NCBI GenBank assembly: GCA_930367215.1
Contig: OV884057.1
Coordinates: 111,191,284 to 111,255,283, forward strand
From: Pollenia angustigena
Taxonomy: Eukaryota; Arthropoda; Insecta; Diptera; Polleniidae
Length of the DNA: 64,000 nucleotides
Reading direction: 5' to 3'
The notes under the pieces are model-generated. The model saw nothing but the letters and a program-made list of their open reading frames with translations. It had not been told where the DNA came from and made no database searches. Positions 33,026 to 44,191 of this stretch are shown here, in pieces. A program made the position numbers and the translations under genes. How positions within the stretch are numbered: position 1 is the first letter of the stretch; the number at the start of each line of letters is the position of its first letter.

Positions 33026-34458
33026 CCCTCTAATGCTTAAGCCTGCCTCAAGGCACTCATCACAAAAATGACTATAAATTAACACATAATAATTTTTTTT
33101 ATTTAAAAAGTTTTTTTATCAGTTGCTTACAAATGTATTTAAATATTTTCAAAAGCTTTAAAAGCTCATTCTGTATTTTTCAATGCACTTTTTATTAGCC
33201 AGCACTTTTTTGACGGAAAAAAAGCGGGAAGCAATATTGTTTCATAAAACGTTGATATAAGTGTTAAAAAGTTTTACGATCGTAACCATATTTTTTTTTT
33301 TCTTAAAAATTGTACTCATATTGTATGAACTAGGCCCTTATTGGTGTGAAAAAGGGTAAGTTATGTTTTAGGGCACTGATTTCTTTATGAGTGCCTTGAG
33401 GCACTCTTGGGCGTTGCACGATATATTTGGCTGCCGCAGTTTATTTTGTTTTGACAAAATTATATTCGTTTTTTTTACATAAAAGTTTAAAAAATGTCTG
33501 GGCCAGTGAACAAACGTTTTAAATTGTCTGATTTGACTGATGAAGAGTTAGAGAAATTGTTTGACGAAGTAGAATCAGATGCAGATTGGAGTAGCGAATC
33601 CAGCGATGTTGAAGAACTTCAATTAGGTTTTGCCGAATCGGAAAATGCGGCACTCAATACAATAAACAATTCCCATTCTACTCAGGCTACGGGATTAAGT
33701 AAGCCATAAAAAAGGCCTAAGTCTCCTTTGCCATCAATTGAGACTTCTGGACCCACATTTGTCCCTTCATCTGGTGGCTTCAATGGTTCTGGTAATAATC
33801 ATACATATGTATAAAATAGATTCCTTGACAATAAAAATACATTTTATTTTTTAGATGTTGAGTCTATACTGAAAGATGCCGCAGAATGGTCAAAAATTAT
33901 ATGGCGGCAACAGTCAATGCAAATGCATGTAAATGGTGGTGTCGATTTAATGGATGGTCTCATGGGTCGGTACCATATTCGCGTTAAAACAAGGGATGCA
34001 GCGACACGATTATTTTATCATTTAGTTGATATGGCAGCAACAAATGCTTATCTTTTACACAGACGCATTCAAAAAGCTAAATTTACAGACACTTCAGAAA
34101 ACTATAATCCAAAAACGTTTGAGTTACCAGAGTTTCGTGAAGCCACCGCGGCTGGACTAGTTGCATACCAAGAAAAAAACCAGTTGGTTGTCCAAGTATA
34201 AGATCAAACTATGATCCTTTAGTCAGTAGTCCCCAACCAAATACAATAAAAGTTGGAGGCAAAACAAGTCATCCAGTTGCAGATAAACGCTTCGATAACG
34301 TAAGTCATTACCCTATGTGGTTAAATAGGGAAGGTGGCAAGAAATGCTGCAAGCATTGCACAAAATCGCAGACGCAATGTTTTTGTTCTAAATGCAAAAT
34401 TCATTTATGCTGCTCGAATAACAAAAATTGCTTTTTTGAATATCATAATCATAAATAA
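33026..34458 (+). mobile_element. Internally deleted piggyBac-family element
   Basis: The left boundary is suggested by TTAA at 33022-33025 followed by CCCTCTAATGCTTAAGCC. Two inverse copies of TGCCTCAAGGCACTCAT-type sequence lie at about 33044-33060 and 33388-33405, resembling piggyBac subterminal repeats. The right terminal repeat was not found, so the end given is that of the coding remnant. The catalytic core has been removed. Confidence 0.6.
33494..34458 (+). pseudogene. piggyBac transposase remnant: N-terminus joined to third Asp and zinc domain
   Basis: The ATG at 33494 starts an acidic N-terminus (LSDLTDEELEKLFDEVESD), closed by a TAA at about 33707. A probable intron at 33792-33855 (GGTAATAATC...TTTTTTAG) leads into DVESILKDAAEW. 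The frame then passes directly to QMHVNGGVDLMDGLMGRYH, the third catalytic Asp region, without the segments holding the first two. Next come RLFYHLVDMAATNAYLLHRR and, in a different frame, the C-terminal Cys-rich domain CCKHCTKS...CSKCKIHLCC. About 300 codons are missing. The copy is inactive and from a different piggyBac subfamily than 8077-10033. Confidence 0.75.
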
Positions 34459-34851
34459 TATATCTTTTCAAGTATCTTTTCATTAAGATGACGAGCGCAA
34501 AACTTTCATTTAAAACAAAAACCAATTTTGAAATTTCTTTTTAAATGTAAGTTAAAGGAACGAGTTTTTCAATCGTCATCTAAAAATAAGCAATTGAAAT
34601 TGTATAATTCCGGACTCGTAAAATATATTGCTTTCAAGTTTCTTTGTAAGGTCGAACGAAGTGGTTAAAATAATGGATTCTTTTTTTTTTGTAATGTTAG
34701 CGGGACTTTAGGTAGGTATGCGAAGTGCGAAGAAAACTTTAGTAATAAAAGTTCTACAACCCCCATAATATAAATAAAATATCCAAAAAATTTATTTTTT
34801 GCCTATAGAGTCTACATTTCAATTAGAGTTGTAAAAATATTGAGTACTCAT
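34459..34851. other. Short unassigned stretch
   Basis: AT-rich flank of the piggyBac remnant. A GGTTAAAA near 34660 could be its right end, but the terminal match is too weak to claim. Confidence 0.35.
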
Positions 34852-34993
34852 TCACCCCTATCGTGGTTGGTGATTTTAAAATACGGCTGCGACTGTTCGG
34901 TAATATATTAAAGAGAACGTGAACTTATTTCCTTTAATCTATTATCAAACAGTCGCAGACGTATTTTAAATTAGCTAACCACAATAAGGGTGA
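34852..34993. mobile_element. Foldback MITE with TTCACCC termini
   Basis: The left arm is TCACCCCTATCGTGGTTGGT, and the right arm is the inverse (CTAACCACAATAAGGGTGA). The hairpin stem continues through AAAATACGGCTGCGACTGTT. It is closely related to 57081-57213. It ends at GGGTGAAT. Confidence 0.7.
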
Positions 34994-35000
34994 ATACCAG

Positions 35001-35444
35001 GGGGCAAATTATGGCAGTCGTGATCGAATACTTTTTCGATTCGAAAGTACTTTTATTTTAGGCTATACTGAACGTATCGTAATTATTTTGTTAGTGTTAT
35101 GAACACTAAAATAAATGCTTCACAACACTTAAGAAATAGGGTGCGTTCGTAAATGCATCACTGCGCTGTATCAGAAAAGCAAACTTTTTTCAACGGCGAT
35201 AAAAGAGTAATTTTAATTTTTTTTTATTGTGTGACTATTATTTTTGTGGAGTATTTCACAATTTTTTGGTCCACATTTACTTCACTGATAAATATATAAC
35301 AATTTAAAATCACTGATTCAGCGCAGTGATGCATTTACGAACGCACCCATAATTTCGATCCGTTCAGTATGGACAGAAAGAATTAGAAATAAAATTGCTT
35401 TCGAATCGAAAAAGTATTAGATCACGACTGCCGTAATTTGCCCC
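35001..35444. mobile_element. MITE with GGGGCAAATTA..GGCAGTCGTGATC termini
   Basis: The left end GGGGCAAATTATGGCAGTCG and the inverse right end GGGGGCAAATTACGGCAGTC pair over about 45 bp, including a palindromic TTTTTCGATTCGAAAG block. CAG flanks both ends (34998-35000 and 35445-35447). It holds a nested MITE at 35139-35349. A single-ended relative lies at 3067-3160. Confidence 0.7.
35139..35349. mobile_element. Nested MITE with GGGTGCGTTCGTAAATGCATC termini
   Basis: The left end GGGTGCGTTCGTAAATGCAT is followed by CACTGCGCTG. The right end is the inverse, CAGCGCAGTGATGCATTTAC followed by GAACGCACCC. The TIR is about 30 bp, perfect, with ~150 bp of AT-rich interior. Confidence 0.8.
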
Positions 35445-35445
35445 C

Positions 35446-36318
35446 AGGTTTTTTCTTGAGTACTCGATACTTAAAAGAAGTTACTCGATGCTTTTAGAGT
35501 TGTAATTTCTAGTAATAATTATGCATAATATTGCAAACATGATTTTTATTATTAAATGTCATAACAGGAAAAAATATTTAAGACGCAGAGTGTAATACAA
35601 TGTGAAATTTAACAAGTAAGAGCGGGTTTTTTACTTAGAGTTTAAACCAGGATCAATAGTAAGATTTGTTAATCTTATAATAAAATTAATCTAGCCTTAA
35701 TCCTCTGTGGAGTTTTTGAGTGAAAGATTAAAGCTTTTAGCATTGCCATATGAATTGACAATAATTTTATGTATAAGTATGGCAGTTTAAAACAAATACC
35801 AAAAATTGTCATCAAATTACTGTTCTTAACGTGAAAAAGAAGAAGAAAAGGCGAGAATTTTCTATTGTGTTATATAATATTATATATTTATAAATAGATA
35901 TTTATTCTTATTTGACCTTTGTTTTATAATTACTTTTAATTATTTAAGCTTGAGGGTGGAATATTTAATAAAACTTTAAATAAAAAAAAAATAAAAAATA
36001 TATCCTTTTATAAGCTGTTCGTACTTTTGAAAGTTCTGTCGCAAGTTTAAACCGCCAACTTTGGGCGTTTAAACTTGGAAACAAAATGAAATAATCGACT
36101 ACCCAAAAACGAATTTCAAAGACTAGTTCTAATTTAATCGCTGATCTTTATGTCAAAAACTGGCTCTAAGAGTGCTATATTCGGCTATGCCATTATGCGA
36201 TGAGAACCGAAAGAAATATATACGTCAACCAAAAAATTGTTTTTTTTTTTTTTTGGTAAACGCATTACAAAATAAAACAGTTTAATGTATTCTTTTAAAG
36301 TAATGTGGAAGAATTATC
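35446..36318. other. Unassigned AT-rich stretch
   Basis: No gene is seen. A short end of the mini-me-like repeat (GAGTGCTATATTCGGCTATG) lies at about 36169-36188. The rest has no recognisable structure. Confidence 0.4.
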
Positions 36319-36450
36319 TGCCTGTTTATCGTTTCCGAACGTCGACATTCGCATAGAAAATTATATTAAAAACAAAATTCTAAAATTTGTTTTTGCTTTA
36401 AATGTTATTTTCTATGCGAACGTTATCGTTCGAAATCGATGAACGGGCTG
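36319..36450. mobile_element. Short foldback MITE
   Basis: The left arm TGCCTGTTTATCGTTTCCGA and the inverse of TCGAAATCGATGAACGGGCT pair imperfectly. The inner parts (TCGCATAGAAAAT and its inverse ATTTTCTATGCGA) pair perfectly. About 130 bp long, non-coding. Confidence 0.6.
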
Positions 36451-37089
36451 TATGTATTAAGACTTATATTTTAAAAAGCTTCTAAAACAAATTAATGACG
36501 TCTGATAATTGATACATTATTTTATTGCAAACATATGCTGGTATCGTAAATAAATAGCTACATACTAAATATATGCTATATGAAAATTTTTAATTTATTT
36601 ATCTCAAATATACATACATATGTTTGTATATGCAATGGACCGACTCAACTTGTATGAAAAAGGTGATTTTGTTACCCCTCTGAACATAAAGCTTGATATG
36701 TTTTATGATGATTCCCAAAATATTTTGGTTCTAGTGTTGACCATCCGTGAGCTGGACCATTTTTAAAAAAGGTTTGTTTCAGTTTTTCGAATTTTTTTGT
36801 ACTTTGCTCCAAAACGACAGAAATAAAATTTGGTATCATCGAAAAAAGTTTTTGAAGCAGCATCCATGGTACCACTTGTGACCTACTAATTGAGATATTT
36901 TACTAAATACATACATATTTTCATTTCGGGTTTTCATACAAATTCTATGTACATATGTGGAAATAATGTTCTGCTTTTCCAATTGAATCTGTTTTAAAAA
37001 AATGTTAATTTATTTAGTAATTATTCACATAAAACGCGGAAATCGCGATATATTTGATATTTTTTCATATATACCAATATGGGTATCAC
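36451..37089. other. Unassigned stretch
   Basis: AT-rich, with ACATACATATG microsatellite-like words. I see no gene or terminal repeat. Confidence 0.4.
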
Positions 37090-37222
37090 ATTTTTTCATT
37101 TTTCAATTATAATAACCTGGTGATAAGCAAAATATCAGTTTTCAAACCCTGGATGCTGTAAATTTAGTTTTTAAATATAAATATTTTAATTTAAAACTTA
37201 TTAATCTATTAATGACAGGTGT
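37090..37222 (+). repeat. Left arm of an outer inverted-repeat pair
   Basis: Carries ATTATAATAACCTGGTGATA, CAAACCCTGGATGCTGT and TTAATCTATTAATGACAGGT. The same sequence occurs inverted at 44395-44500. Relative to the right arm it has a 15-bp insertion between GATAAGC and AAACCCTGG. The pair brackets the nest described below and may be the ends of one large or older element. Confidence 0.65.
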
Positions 37223-37603
37223 ATCATAAATTTATAAAATTAGACTTAAAAATAAATTTACGAATTTTGTTCTTGCCAGTACACCTGCATGGAGCTCTTA
37301 TTTTGAGTGGACATTCACACAGTAAAATGTTAAATAGTACGTATCTTCTTCCATATAACTGGAAAAATTTTTACCGGTATTTGAACAAATTTCCATAACT
37401 CACACAACTCCGTAATCGTTGCTTTATAAAACTTTGAGATCCATATGACTGGTTATTGCACTGATTTTTTTTCAACTTTCAATTTATTTATTGGATCTTT
37501 CTATAATAAGAAAAAAACAATAAGTATTAAAATCTTAAATTAATTAATAATTTCTGGGTCTATTGTCGTTGCAATAGAAACTCCATTTTTGTTTCGAAAA
37601 GTT

Positions 37604-38403
37604 TCATCTTTCATGCATTTGCGCGAGGGCCAGCGTGTCGACCCTCAAGAGGATTCGGATGAGTTGCCAGTTTTCGTGCATATTTGGAGCAGAAGTTTTT
37701 ATTTCGTCGCCAACAAATGGAATGTTGAGGTGCTTATGAATATTTGCGTTTCTTATATACCACGGGTCAGTAATTTGTCGCAATATTTTATTTTGTCGTC
37801 TTTGTAATTTCTCTAAATTGGAAGCAGAAGCTGTTCCCCATAGTTGGATACCATAGGTCCATATTGGCTTAATAATAGCTTTGTAGAGTAGAAACTTGTA
37901 GTTTAGGTTGAGAGCAGAATGAGAGCAAATAAGCCACTGAAGCTGTAGTGTTTTAAGTTTGACCTGTGTGGATTTGGATTCAATATGAGACCAGGTAAGG
38001 CGGCGATCGAGGTGTATACCAAGATATTTTATATGATTTTGTTGAGGGATTTCGATGTTATTAATCTTTAGTTTGGGACAGTCGCCCTTTCTCAAGGTGA
38101 AAGTGACATGTGCACACTTTGTTGGATTTACTTTTATTTTCCATTTGTTAAGCCATTTTTCGAATTCTTTAATATAAGTCTGCAGACAACTAGAAGCAGT
38201 TACTAGATTTTTATGTACGCTTACAAACGCTGTGTCTTCAGCAAAAGTTGACGTGTGCATCAGATTACTTGTGGGCATATCTAAGGTGTAAAGTATATAC
38301 ATGAGAGGACCAAGTGTACTGGCTTGGGGAACTCCTGCTGCGATTCTTCTTGAGTCTAAGATATAGTCTTTATATTTTACTACAAACGAGCGATCTAAAG
38401 TAT
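37604..38403 (-). pseudogene. Jockey reverse transcriptase, 3' half
   Basis: Motif B GVPQASTLGPLMYILYT, then a mutated motif C (HTSTFAEDTAFVSVHKN), then KWLNKWKIKVNPTKCAHVTF, IKYLGIHLDRRLTW and TYGIQLWGTASASNLEKLQR. It ends in the C-terminal thumb region at 37604. The order and spacing are those of Jockey-clade elements of flies. The Asp-to-Glu change in the second position of the catalytic doublet region inactivates it. Confidence 0.75.
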
Positions 38404-38691
38404 AGTCTAGACGATATGTTGAATCAGCAAATGTATGCTTATACTCATATGCTTAAAAATAATAACAAATGTCTCTATCAGCATATGCAACATGCTAGGT
38501 GTCTAGACGATATGCTGAAAATACTAAATTTTTCAAATTCATCATATGCTAGCAAATGATATTTCAACAAATAAGTTAGCATACAATTTTTGTGTCTACA
38601 CGATATGTTGAATTTCGTATGTTGTTATGTACATATGTTGAGTAAAGAGAACATTTGTTTAAAAAAAATTTGACAATTCTCTTTTTTTTAT

Positions 38692-39159
38692 TAAGGGTAA
38701 TCACGATGGTCATTGTGCAAATTTGCAATGTTTAAATTTGCAGTGCATATTATGATTGATGGTGAGCTACCACTTTTATTTCTTGTCCAAATATGCTATT
38801 TTTCTAAAAATGTATTCTGGCAGCACTAAAAACTTCTGGCAGCACTGTAAAAAATCTGCATTTGTTTACAATTATTCACAAGCAAATTAAAATAAATTAT
38901 TTCTTTTTAATTAATTTAAATTTATAAGTTTTCTTAAAATCAATATGTCACTAAATATGTCAAATGTTATTGTTTACATTTGTTTGCAACTGAGCAAATA
39001 TGCACTACTAACTTTGCTTTTGGTTTTTTAGTGCAATCGAAGCAAAAAAGAGCAAATTGCAAATACGTACATTTTGTTGTTGTGTTGTGCAAATGTGTGT
39101 ATTTTTGCACGCATTTTCATCGTTTGCACACTTTGCAATACCCATCGTGATTTCCCTTA
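38692..39159. mobile_element. MITE with AATCACGATGG termini, copy 2
   Basis: Left TAAGGGTAATCACGATGG, right CATCGTGATTTCCCTTA. It is colinear with 25911-26366 with scattered substitutions and a few small indels, including a ~10-bp length difference in the middle. It is nested in the TIR element at 38404-42075. Confidence 0.8.
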
Positions 39160-40147
39160 TAATTTTAATTATTTTTATTTAAAATTTGTTATAAATTATC
39201 GCCTTTAGCGCAAAAATTAATAGTTTTATGTATGCATAATAATACTGAATAAGTAAGAAAGATATATTGGGCTGGGTCAAATCCGCAAATATGTAGTTAA
39301 AATATACATATGAACTGGATTAATCTAAAAATTATTTATAAGGCCTCACAGTTTTATAATTGGTTACAGTTCTACCGTTATGGTAAGTAATGGGCCGGCC
39401 AGCAGTGTGTTTTTCATTTTGATACCCACACCACCATAGTGTCTGTAACACTTAAAAATATTGGTCCTATAACCATTTTATAGTATCAATCACTATCTTG
39501 AGTCGATATAACGATGTCTGTCCGGCCGACTGGCTGGCTGCTAGCTTTGTAGTGTGCAAAGTACAGGTCGCAATTATTTGATAAAATTTTGTACATTGGT
39601 ACTAAATATTTATTGTTATTGAAAACGGTGAGGAACGGTCCATAATTTCTCAAAGATACTTTTCAGATTAGAATCTTTGTGCCAATAAACCATTTTTTTT
39701 TATCTTGGTATTAAGATTAAACTTTATATTCTAAATCTATAGCTCCTATACAATTATCACTCACAAAAATATTACCAATACCATAACATCCTTAAAAATT
39801 TTAGTATTTATACAAAATTTGGCGACTATAACCTTATTTGTTTTATCGGGTCCATGATTGCCCATGAGTCCCAAATTAGGTACACGTTCAAATATTTATC
39901 TGTATATTCTGTGGTATAGGTTTTTATATGGTCGGACTTAACCGACGTATTAATCATATATAACTTAATTTGACCAAATTTTAATAAACTATCATGATTT
40001 GTATCAGTTTAGCCGTATTAACGGGATTTTTGGGTCGATAATTACAAAACTCGGTTGAGTAATTTTAGTATTAAAAACATAAACTAGACCAAATTTTAAT
40101 ACAGTTATAAAATTTGTATAAGGATGATGCAAGTTTTGCCACTAAAG

Positions 40148-41291
40148 TAGGGCTGCCAGATGTTTGAACCTATCAACCAGGACACATGCAAAAAATGGAT
40201 AAAAAATTATACCAACAGAAAAGTTTTTTTTTTTAAATACATATGTATGTATGTAGTATATCGCACCCTAAATACTAAAGGGTCACAACTCAAAATTTTT
40301 CAAAAATTACTTTTTTTCATAAATTAATTCTCATAAGGCATAGCAAAACTTTCTTCAAATTGGACTTTTTTCATTAGGGAACTAATATTTTTTTTTTTAA
40401 TATTAAGGGCATTCACGTCACAAGTTGCACCCTTGCAAAAAAGCAAAAGTGCAAAAACATAACAACCACAAAGACAATTATTTACGCACAACAAATTGTC
40501 TGTGTGGTTGTTGTTGTATTTGTGCACTTTTGCTTTTTTGCAAGCACCATTTTTACATAAACTGTTTTTGGCTCTCCTGAAAATTTAAGAATTTTGAGTT
40601 GTTACAGTTTAGTATTTAGGGTGCGATATGTAAAAACCATCCAGTTTTTATTTTTAAATCCAACAATATATAGAAAAAATAAAACAGGCAGCATGTCATA
40701 TTAAAATCAAACTTACATTGAATAATACTCTCCAGTGTTTCAGTCTTTAACGAGTTTCTTTCTTTAGTCCATTGAGCAGACTATGTACTCAACTTGAAAA
40801 AATCAAACTGTTTTGATTATTCTTCAACCAACTCGACAACTGTCAAACTAATCAATTGACTAAGCCATACACGCTTTGATTTAGACAACGACCGAATCAG
40901 TTGACAATTGAATTGAAACGTGTATGGGCTGCCTTAGAGAAAGCAATTTGTTATAGGTTTTCGATTACTTATAAAAGTTGTTTACACGGTATAACTTTTT
41001 ACAGCCACTAGTTGAAACAAAATTTGAAAGAGGATTGACTATCATCTAATATTATTGACAGCTTTTACCACCTTAACATCAGATAACAGTTGAATTTAAT
41101 TAAAGTTCTTTATACAGTTACCTTATGTTAGCAGTGTTATAACAGAAATCTTAACCTTTGTTAACAACTAAAGCAAAAAACAAATTTGACCTGTACAAAA
41201 AACCAGGACAATTTAATAGTGGACCAGGACACCAGGACAAGTAGTCTAAAACCAGGACAATCCTGGAAAACCAGGACGTATGGCAGGCCTA
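40148..41291. mobile_element. hAT-type element, 7/8 target duplication
   Basis: Ends are TAGGGCTGCCAGA and TGGCAGGCCTA, flanked by CACTAAAG (40140-40147) and CACTAAAA (41292-41299). Subterminal CCAGGACA words occur at both ends, five or more near the right end, in keeping with clustered hAT transposase sites. A MITE (40258-40629) is nested within it. No transposase frame was found. Confidence 0.75.
40258..40629. mobile_element. Foldback MITE with ATATCGCACCCTAAATACTAAA termini
   Basis: The left terminus TATCGCACCCTAAATACTAA is mirrored at the right (TTAGTATTTAGGGTGCGATA). A second inner palindrome pairs TTGCAAAAAAGCAAAAGTGC with GCACTTTTGCTTTTTTGCAA across about 100 bp, so the whole element can fold. 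It is AT-rich and non-coding. Confidence 0.75.
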
Positions 41292-42200
41292 CACTAAAAT
41301 CATTAAAAAAAAAACTGAAAATTGAAATGCTCGAATGGAGCATATTGCAAATTGTGGGCCGATCTTCTCCAAATTTAGTTGTGTGATTTCTAGTTTTATG
41401 AAACTATGACATACCAAATTCTGCTATAATAGCGTTGTTCGGTACGTCTTAGGCATGCTAAAGTATATCCGAGAATGGGTTTAACGTGGGACCTATGGTA
41501 AATTATAGACCGATCATCGTAGTGTAAAATCTAGTCATAGAAAAATATACCATAAAATTAAGAATCCTTATGTCCAGTCGAAAACCAACATAAAAGATCA
41601 ATTTTATTTAGCAAAGCCGGTATTTGGCATACTATAATTAAAAAAAACATAGAAACCAAATTCTATTCCGTAACTAATTAGATCTTACTTAACTACATAT
41701 TTTCCATATTTCAGACGCAAATCACAAATAAACTTATTTTGTTTGTTTACCAAACAGCAGAGTCCTAGGGCTGTCTAATTTGATGCCGTTAGTAACTAGT
41801 TGCAAAAATTGCTAGCCGCAGGGTAAATTCGGATGTTAGCCGGATAAAATTATACCATCAACAGCGCCGGCTTCCAAAAACTAATGCGGCTCGGCTTAGC
41901 CGCTCAGCGCATGTCTCTTCTGATTAGTTGCGACAGCACAATAAACATAACAAGCAAAGTTCTATTAATTTAAGACACTATTTGTTTACAAAGCAACAGC
42001 AATATTTTACGATGTGATGGCACTGAAAGCTTATTTTTCAACATAAATTTGCTGATTCAACATATCGTGTAGACTTAGCTTAATAAATAATTTCGCAGTA
42101 AGTTATGGGTATTTTGGGGTAGCTATTTTATATAAAAGCCCGTCGTGCCAGACTTTGTCAATGGCTTGAGAAATGTCTATGAAGAGTGATGAGCAATAGT

Positions 42201-43350
42201 GGCCAAATTCGCACTTTGAAAAATTAATTGTTAAATTATGCTTTCGTAAACGGTCAAAAACAGTTCGCAAATGAATCTCGTTTTCACCTACCACGTTCGA
42301 AACCACCAAAATGTCATCAACATATGAAAAAATAAAATTAAGATCACGAAGAACATCATGCATATGCCTTTGAAAGGTTTGGGCTGCGTTCCGTAATCCA
42401 AAGGTCATAAAATGAAATTCAAAAAGACCAAAAGGGGTTATAATCGCCGTCTTTGGAACGTCTTCGGGTTGTATTGGGATCTGATGATACGCTCGCTGTA
42501 GGTCAATAACAGAAAATATACGTCCTCCATTTAAAATCGTACGGACATCTTGAATTGGGTAACGATCTGGCAACGTTATCGTATTTAAAGACCTAAAATC
42601 TCCGCAAGGCCGCCACTCCCCGTTGGATTTTCTCACCATAAGTAGTGGGCTGGCCCAATTACTGCTTGATGGTGAACATATGCCCTGTTCTACCATAAAT
42701 TGAAATTCGTTTTTCGCCGCACGCAATTTTTCGCCAACCAACTTACGTGGTCTTGCAAAAACAGGATTGCCGTTTGTAACGATATGGTGGGTTACGTTAG
42801 ACTTTTTCGCTTTGCTATTGGATTTGAACGATGTTAAATCCTTATATTCATGTAACAGGTGGGCATATCTGCTGTTCTTATTATACGGTAAAATACCAAT
42901 AACATTCGCGTGGACGGTTTCGCATTTTGCCTCCATTAAAGTAATTTTGTCGATCAGCGATTTTCCCTTGACATCTACTAGCAAATTGTAACTTCGTAAA
43001 AAGTCGGAACCTATTATAGGAGCTGAAACATCCGCAATGACAAAAGTCCACTCAAAATTCCGACGTAAGCCCGAAGACAACCTTATACGTCTTTGACCAT
43101 AAGTTCGTATGGGTGAACCATTTGCGGCAAATAATTCCAGTGATTTTGAGGGTTTACGTTTGTCTATAGGGCGTGGTGGCAGCACCGAAACATCGGCACC
43201 AGTATCAATTAAAAATGTGTTCGTTGTGTTGTGGTCGAAAATTGTTAGTCTTGCTATCTTTTGGGCATGAAAGTCTGATCTGTTCTGCAACAGATCAGGC
43301 GCGCTTATTAGTTTTTTTGGTTCTGTTCGTACTTGCATGGCTCGCGACAT
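42201..43350 (-). pseudogene. Gypsy pol fragment: protease and partial reverse transcriptase
   Basis: The aspartic protease motif [14 protein letters not shown] lies at about 43195. It is followed by a retropepsin-like [15 protein letters not shown] at about 43000. RT begins with [39 protein letters not shown] and [15 protein letters not shown] (motif A), then [14 protein letters not shown] and the catalytic [11 protein letters not shown] (about 42320). At KCEFGH the frame runs straight into Jockey sequence, so the open frame that ends at 42103 is a chimera. The remainder of RT, RNase H and integrase are missing. Confidence 0.8.
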
Positions 43351-44155
43351 TTTTGAGCCCTTTCACCAAATTTGCTGTGGTACCAGCAATTTTCACCATC
43401 GTCAGAACCTTTCGGTGACTTTTCTTTTCCTCCACGGTTGGCATGTCTTGATGAAGAGCGTCTACGGTGAGGTCGTTCATTTAATAATTGTTCTAGACTT
43501 TTCTCCAATCGAGCCATACGCTGGCTTACTTCAGCAATTGTAGAATTCGTTGGAACATTTGTTGCTTCGGCAGAACAAACCTGTTTGTAATCGCTTACTT
43601 CCATAATTTTATCCGCAAGCTTAGCAAGTTCGGGCAAACTAGCGTCTGATGCCTGTAGAATTGCTCGTGCATGTGGTGGTAATCGTTGGAACCACAAAGA
43701 TTTTAAAAAATCATCACTGACACGGTCTTTGGCCAAGCCGCTCAGCTCATTTAGTAGTTGCGTAGGTCGCCTAAATCAATATCAGAAAGTAATTTCTGAA
43801 CCTTTTTCTGTTCACTGTCGCAGAATCGTTCGATGATGCACTTTTTTAAGTGTTCATACTTTTCTGTTGGGGGTGGCTGCAAAATAGCGTCAGAAATTTG
43901 GGCAAGTACATTTGATTCAATCGCTGCAACAACGGTGTTAAATTTTGTGGTGTCCGTTGTTATGCCGGCTATTCCAAATTGAGCCTCTACCTGAGCAAAC
44001 CAAATTTCTGGGCGTTCAGCACAAAACGGTTGCACTTTAACTGCCACTCTGTTGACCACAATGCCAGTTGCTACTGGTTCGTTAGGAGGACGAGCGTTTA
44101 CGGCCGAATCTGATGCATTATCAGAACTAGAACTCTTATTGTCATCATTGGCCAT
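43308..44155 (-). pseudogene. Gypsy gag with a frameshift
   Basis: The first frame, from the ATG at 44153-44155, contains VQPFCAERPEIWFAQVEAQF and LKKCIIERFCDSEQKKVQKL, then DIDLGDLR, and stops at 43751. A second frame resumes with LAKDRVSDDFLKSLWFQRLP and ends in a Cys/His-rich knuckle ([18 protein letters not shown]). The break near 43765 looks like loss of a few bases at the expected LGDLRPSQLL motif. The overlap with pol at 43308-43350 resembles the normal gag-pol frameshift arrangement. Confidence 0.75.
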
Positions 44156-44181
44156 GATTGCTTTTTTCGATTTTAAAATGC

Positions 44182-44191
44182 GGGGTCACCA
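44182..44191 (-). other. Gypsy primer-binding site (tRNA-Trp-like)
   Basis: The minus strand reads TGGTGACCCC directly after the presumed 5' LTR and about 30 bases before the gag ATG. From established knowledge, TGGTGACCCC complements the 3' end of tRNA-Trp, the primer used by the CsRn1/Kabuki group. The exact LTR boundary is not resolved because only one LTR is present. Confidence 0.65.

Larger units (their letters stand above)
39245..41640. repeat. mini-me-like repeat, interrupted by a hAT element
   Basis: Begins AAGTAAGAAAGATATATTGG. It has TACCCACACCACCATAGTG and a GTCY-type core (GATGTCTGTCCGGCCGACTG, about 39510), then AACGGTCCATAATTTCTC. After the hAT (40148-41291) it continues with GGGCCGATCTTCTCCAAAT and ACCGATCATCG. 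Confidence 0.5.
38404..42075. mobile_element. TIR element inserted in the Jockey, with subterminal repeats
   Basis: The left end AGTCTAGACGATATGTTGAA, then TCAGCAAAT, is matched by the inverse of ATTTGCTGATTCAACATATC then GTGTAGACT at 42075, about 29 bp. The motif GTCTASACGATATGYTGAA recurs inside the left end at about 38405, 38501 and 38592. The interior consists largely of other repeats (a MITE, a mini-me-like element and a hAT). No transposase was recognised. The target duplication cannot be resolved and may be TA or TTA. Confidence 0.65.
37467..42200 (-). mobile_element. Jockey-clade retrotransposon, 5'-truncated and split by a 3.7-kb insertion
   Basis: On the minus strand the RT begins at about 42200 ([20 protein letters not shown]), stops at about 42090, and resumes at about 38400 with LDRSFVVKYKDYILDSRRI. 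It runs through GVPQASTLGPLMYILYT to a 3' poly(A) (T run at about 37467). The inserted block is 38404-42075. The 5' end is truncated directly against Gypsy pol sequence. The usual FADD catalytic motif reads FAEDTA, so this copy could not have been active after that change. Confidence 0.75.

Noticed and set aside
34459..34675. Right TIR of the internally deleted piggyBac at GGTTAAAA near 34660
   Set aside because: The adjacent bases do not match the left end CCCTCTAATGC well enough.
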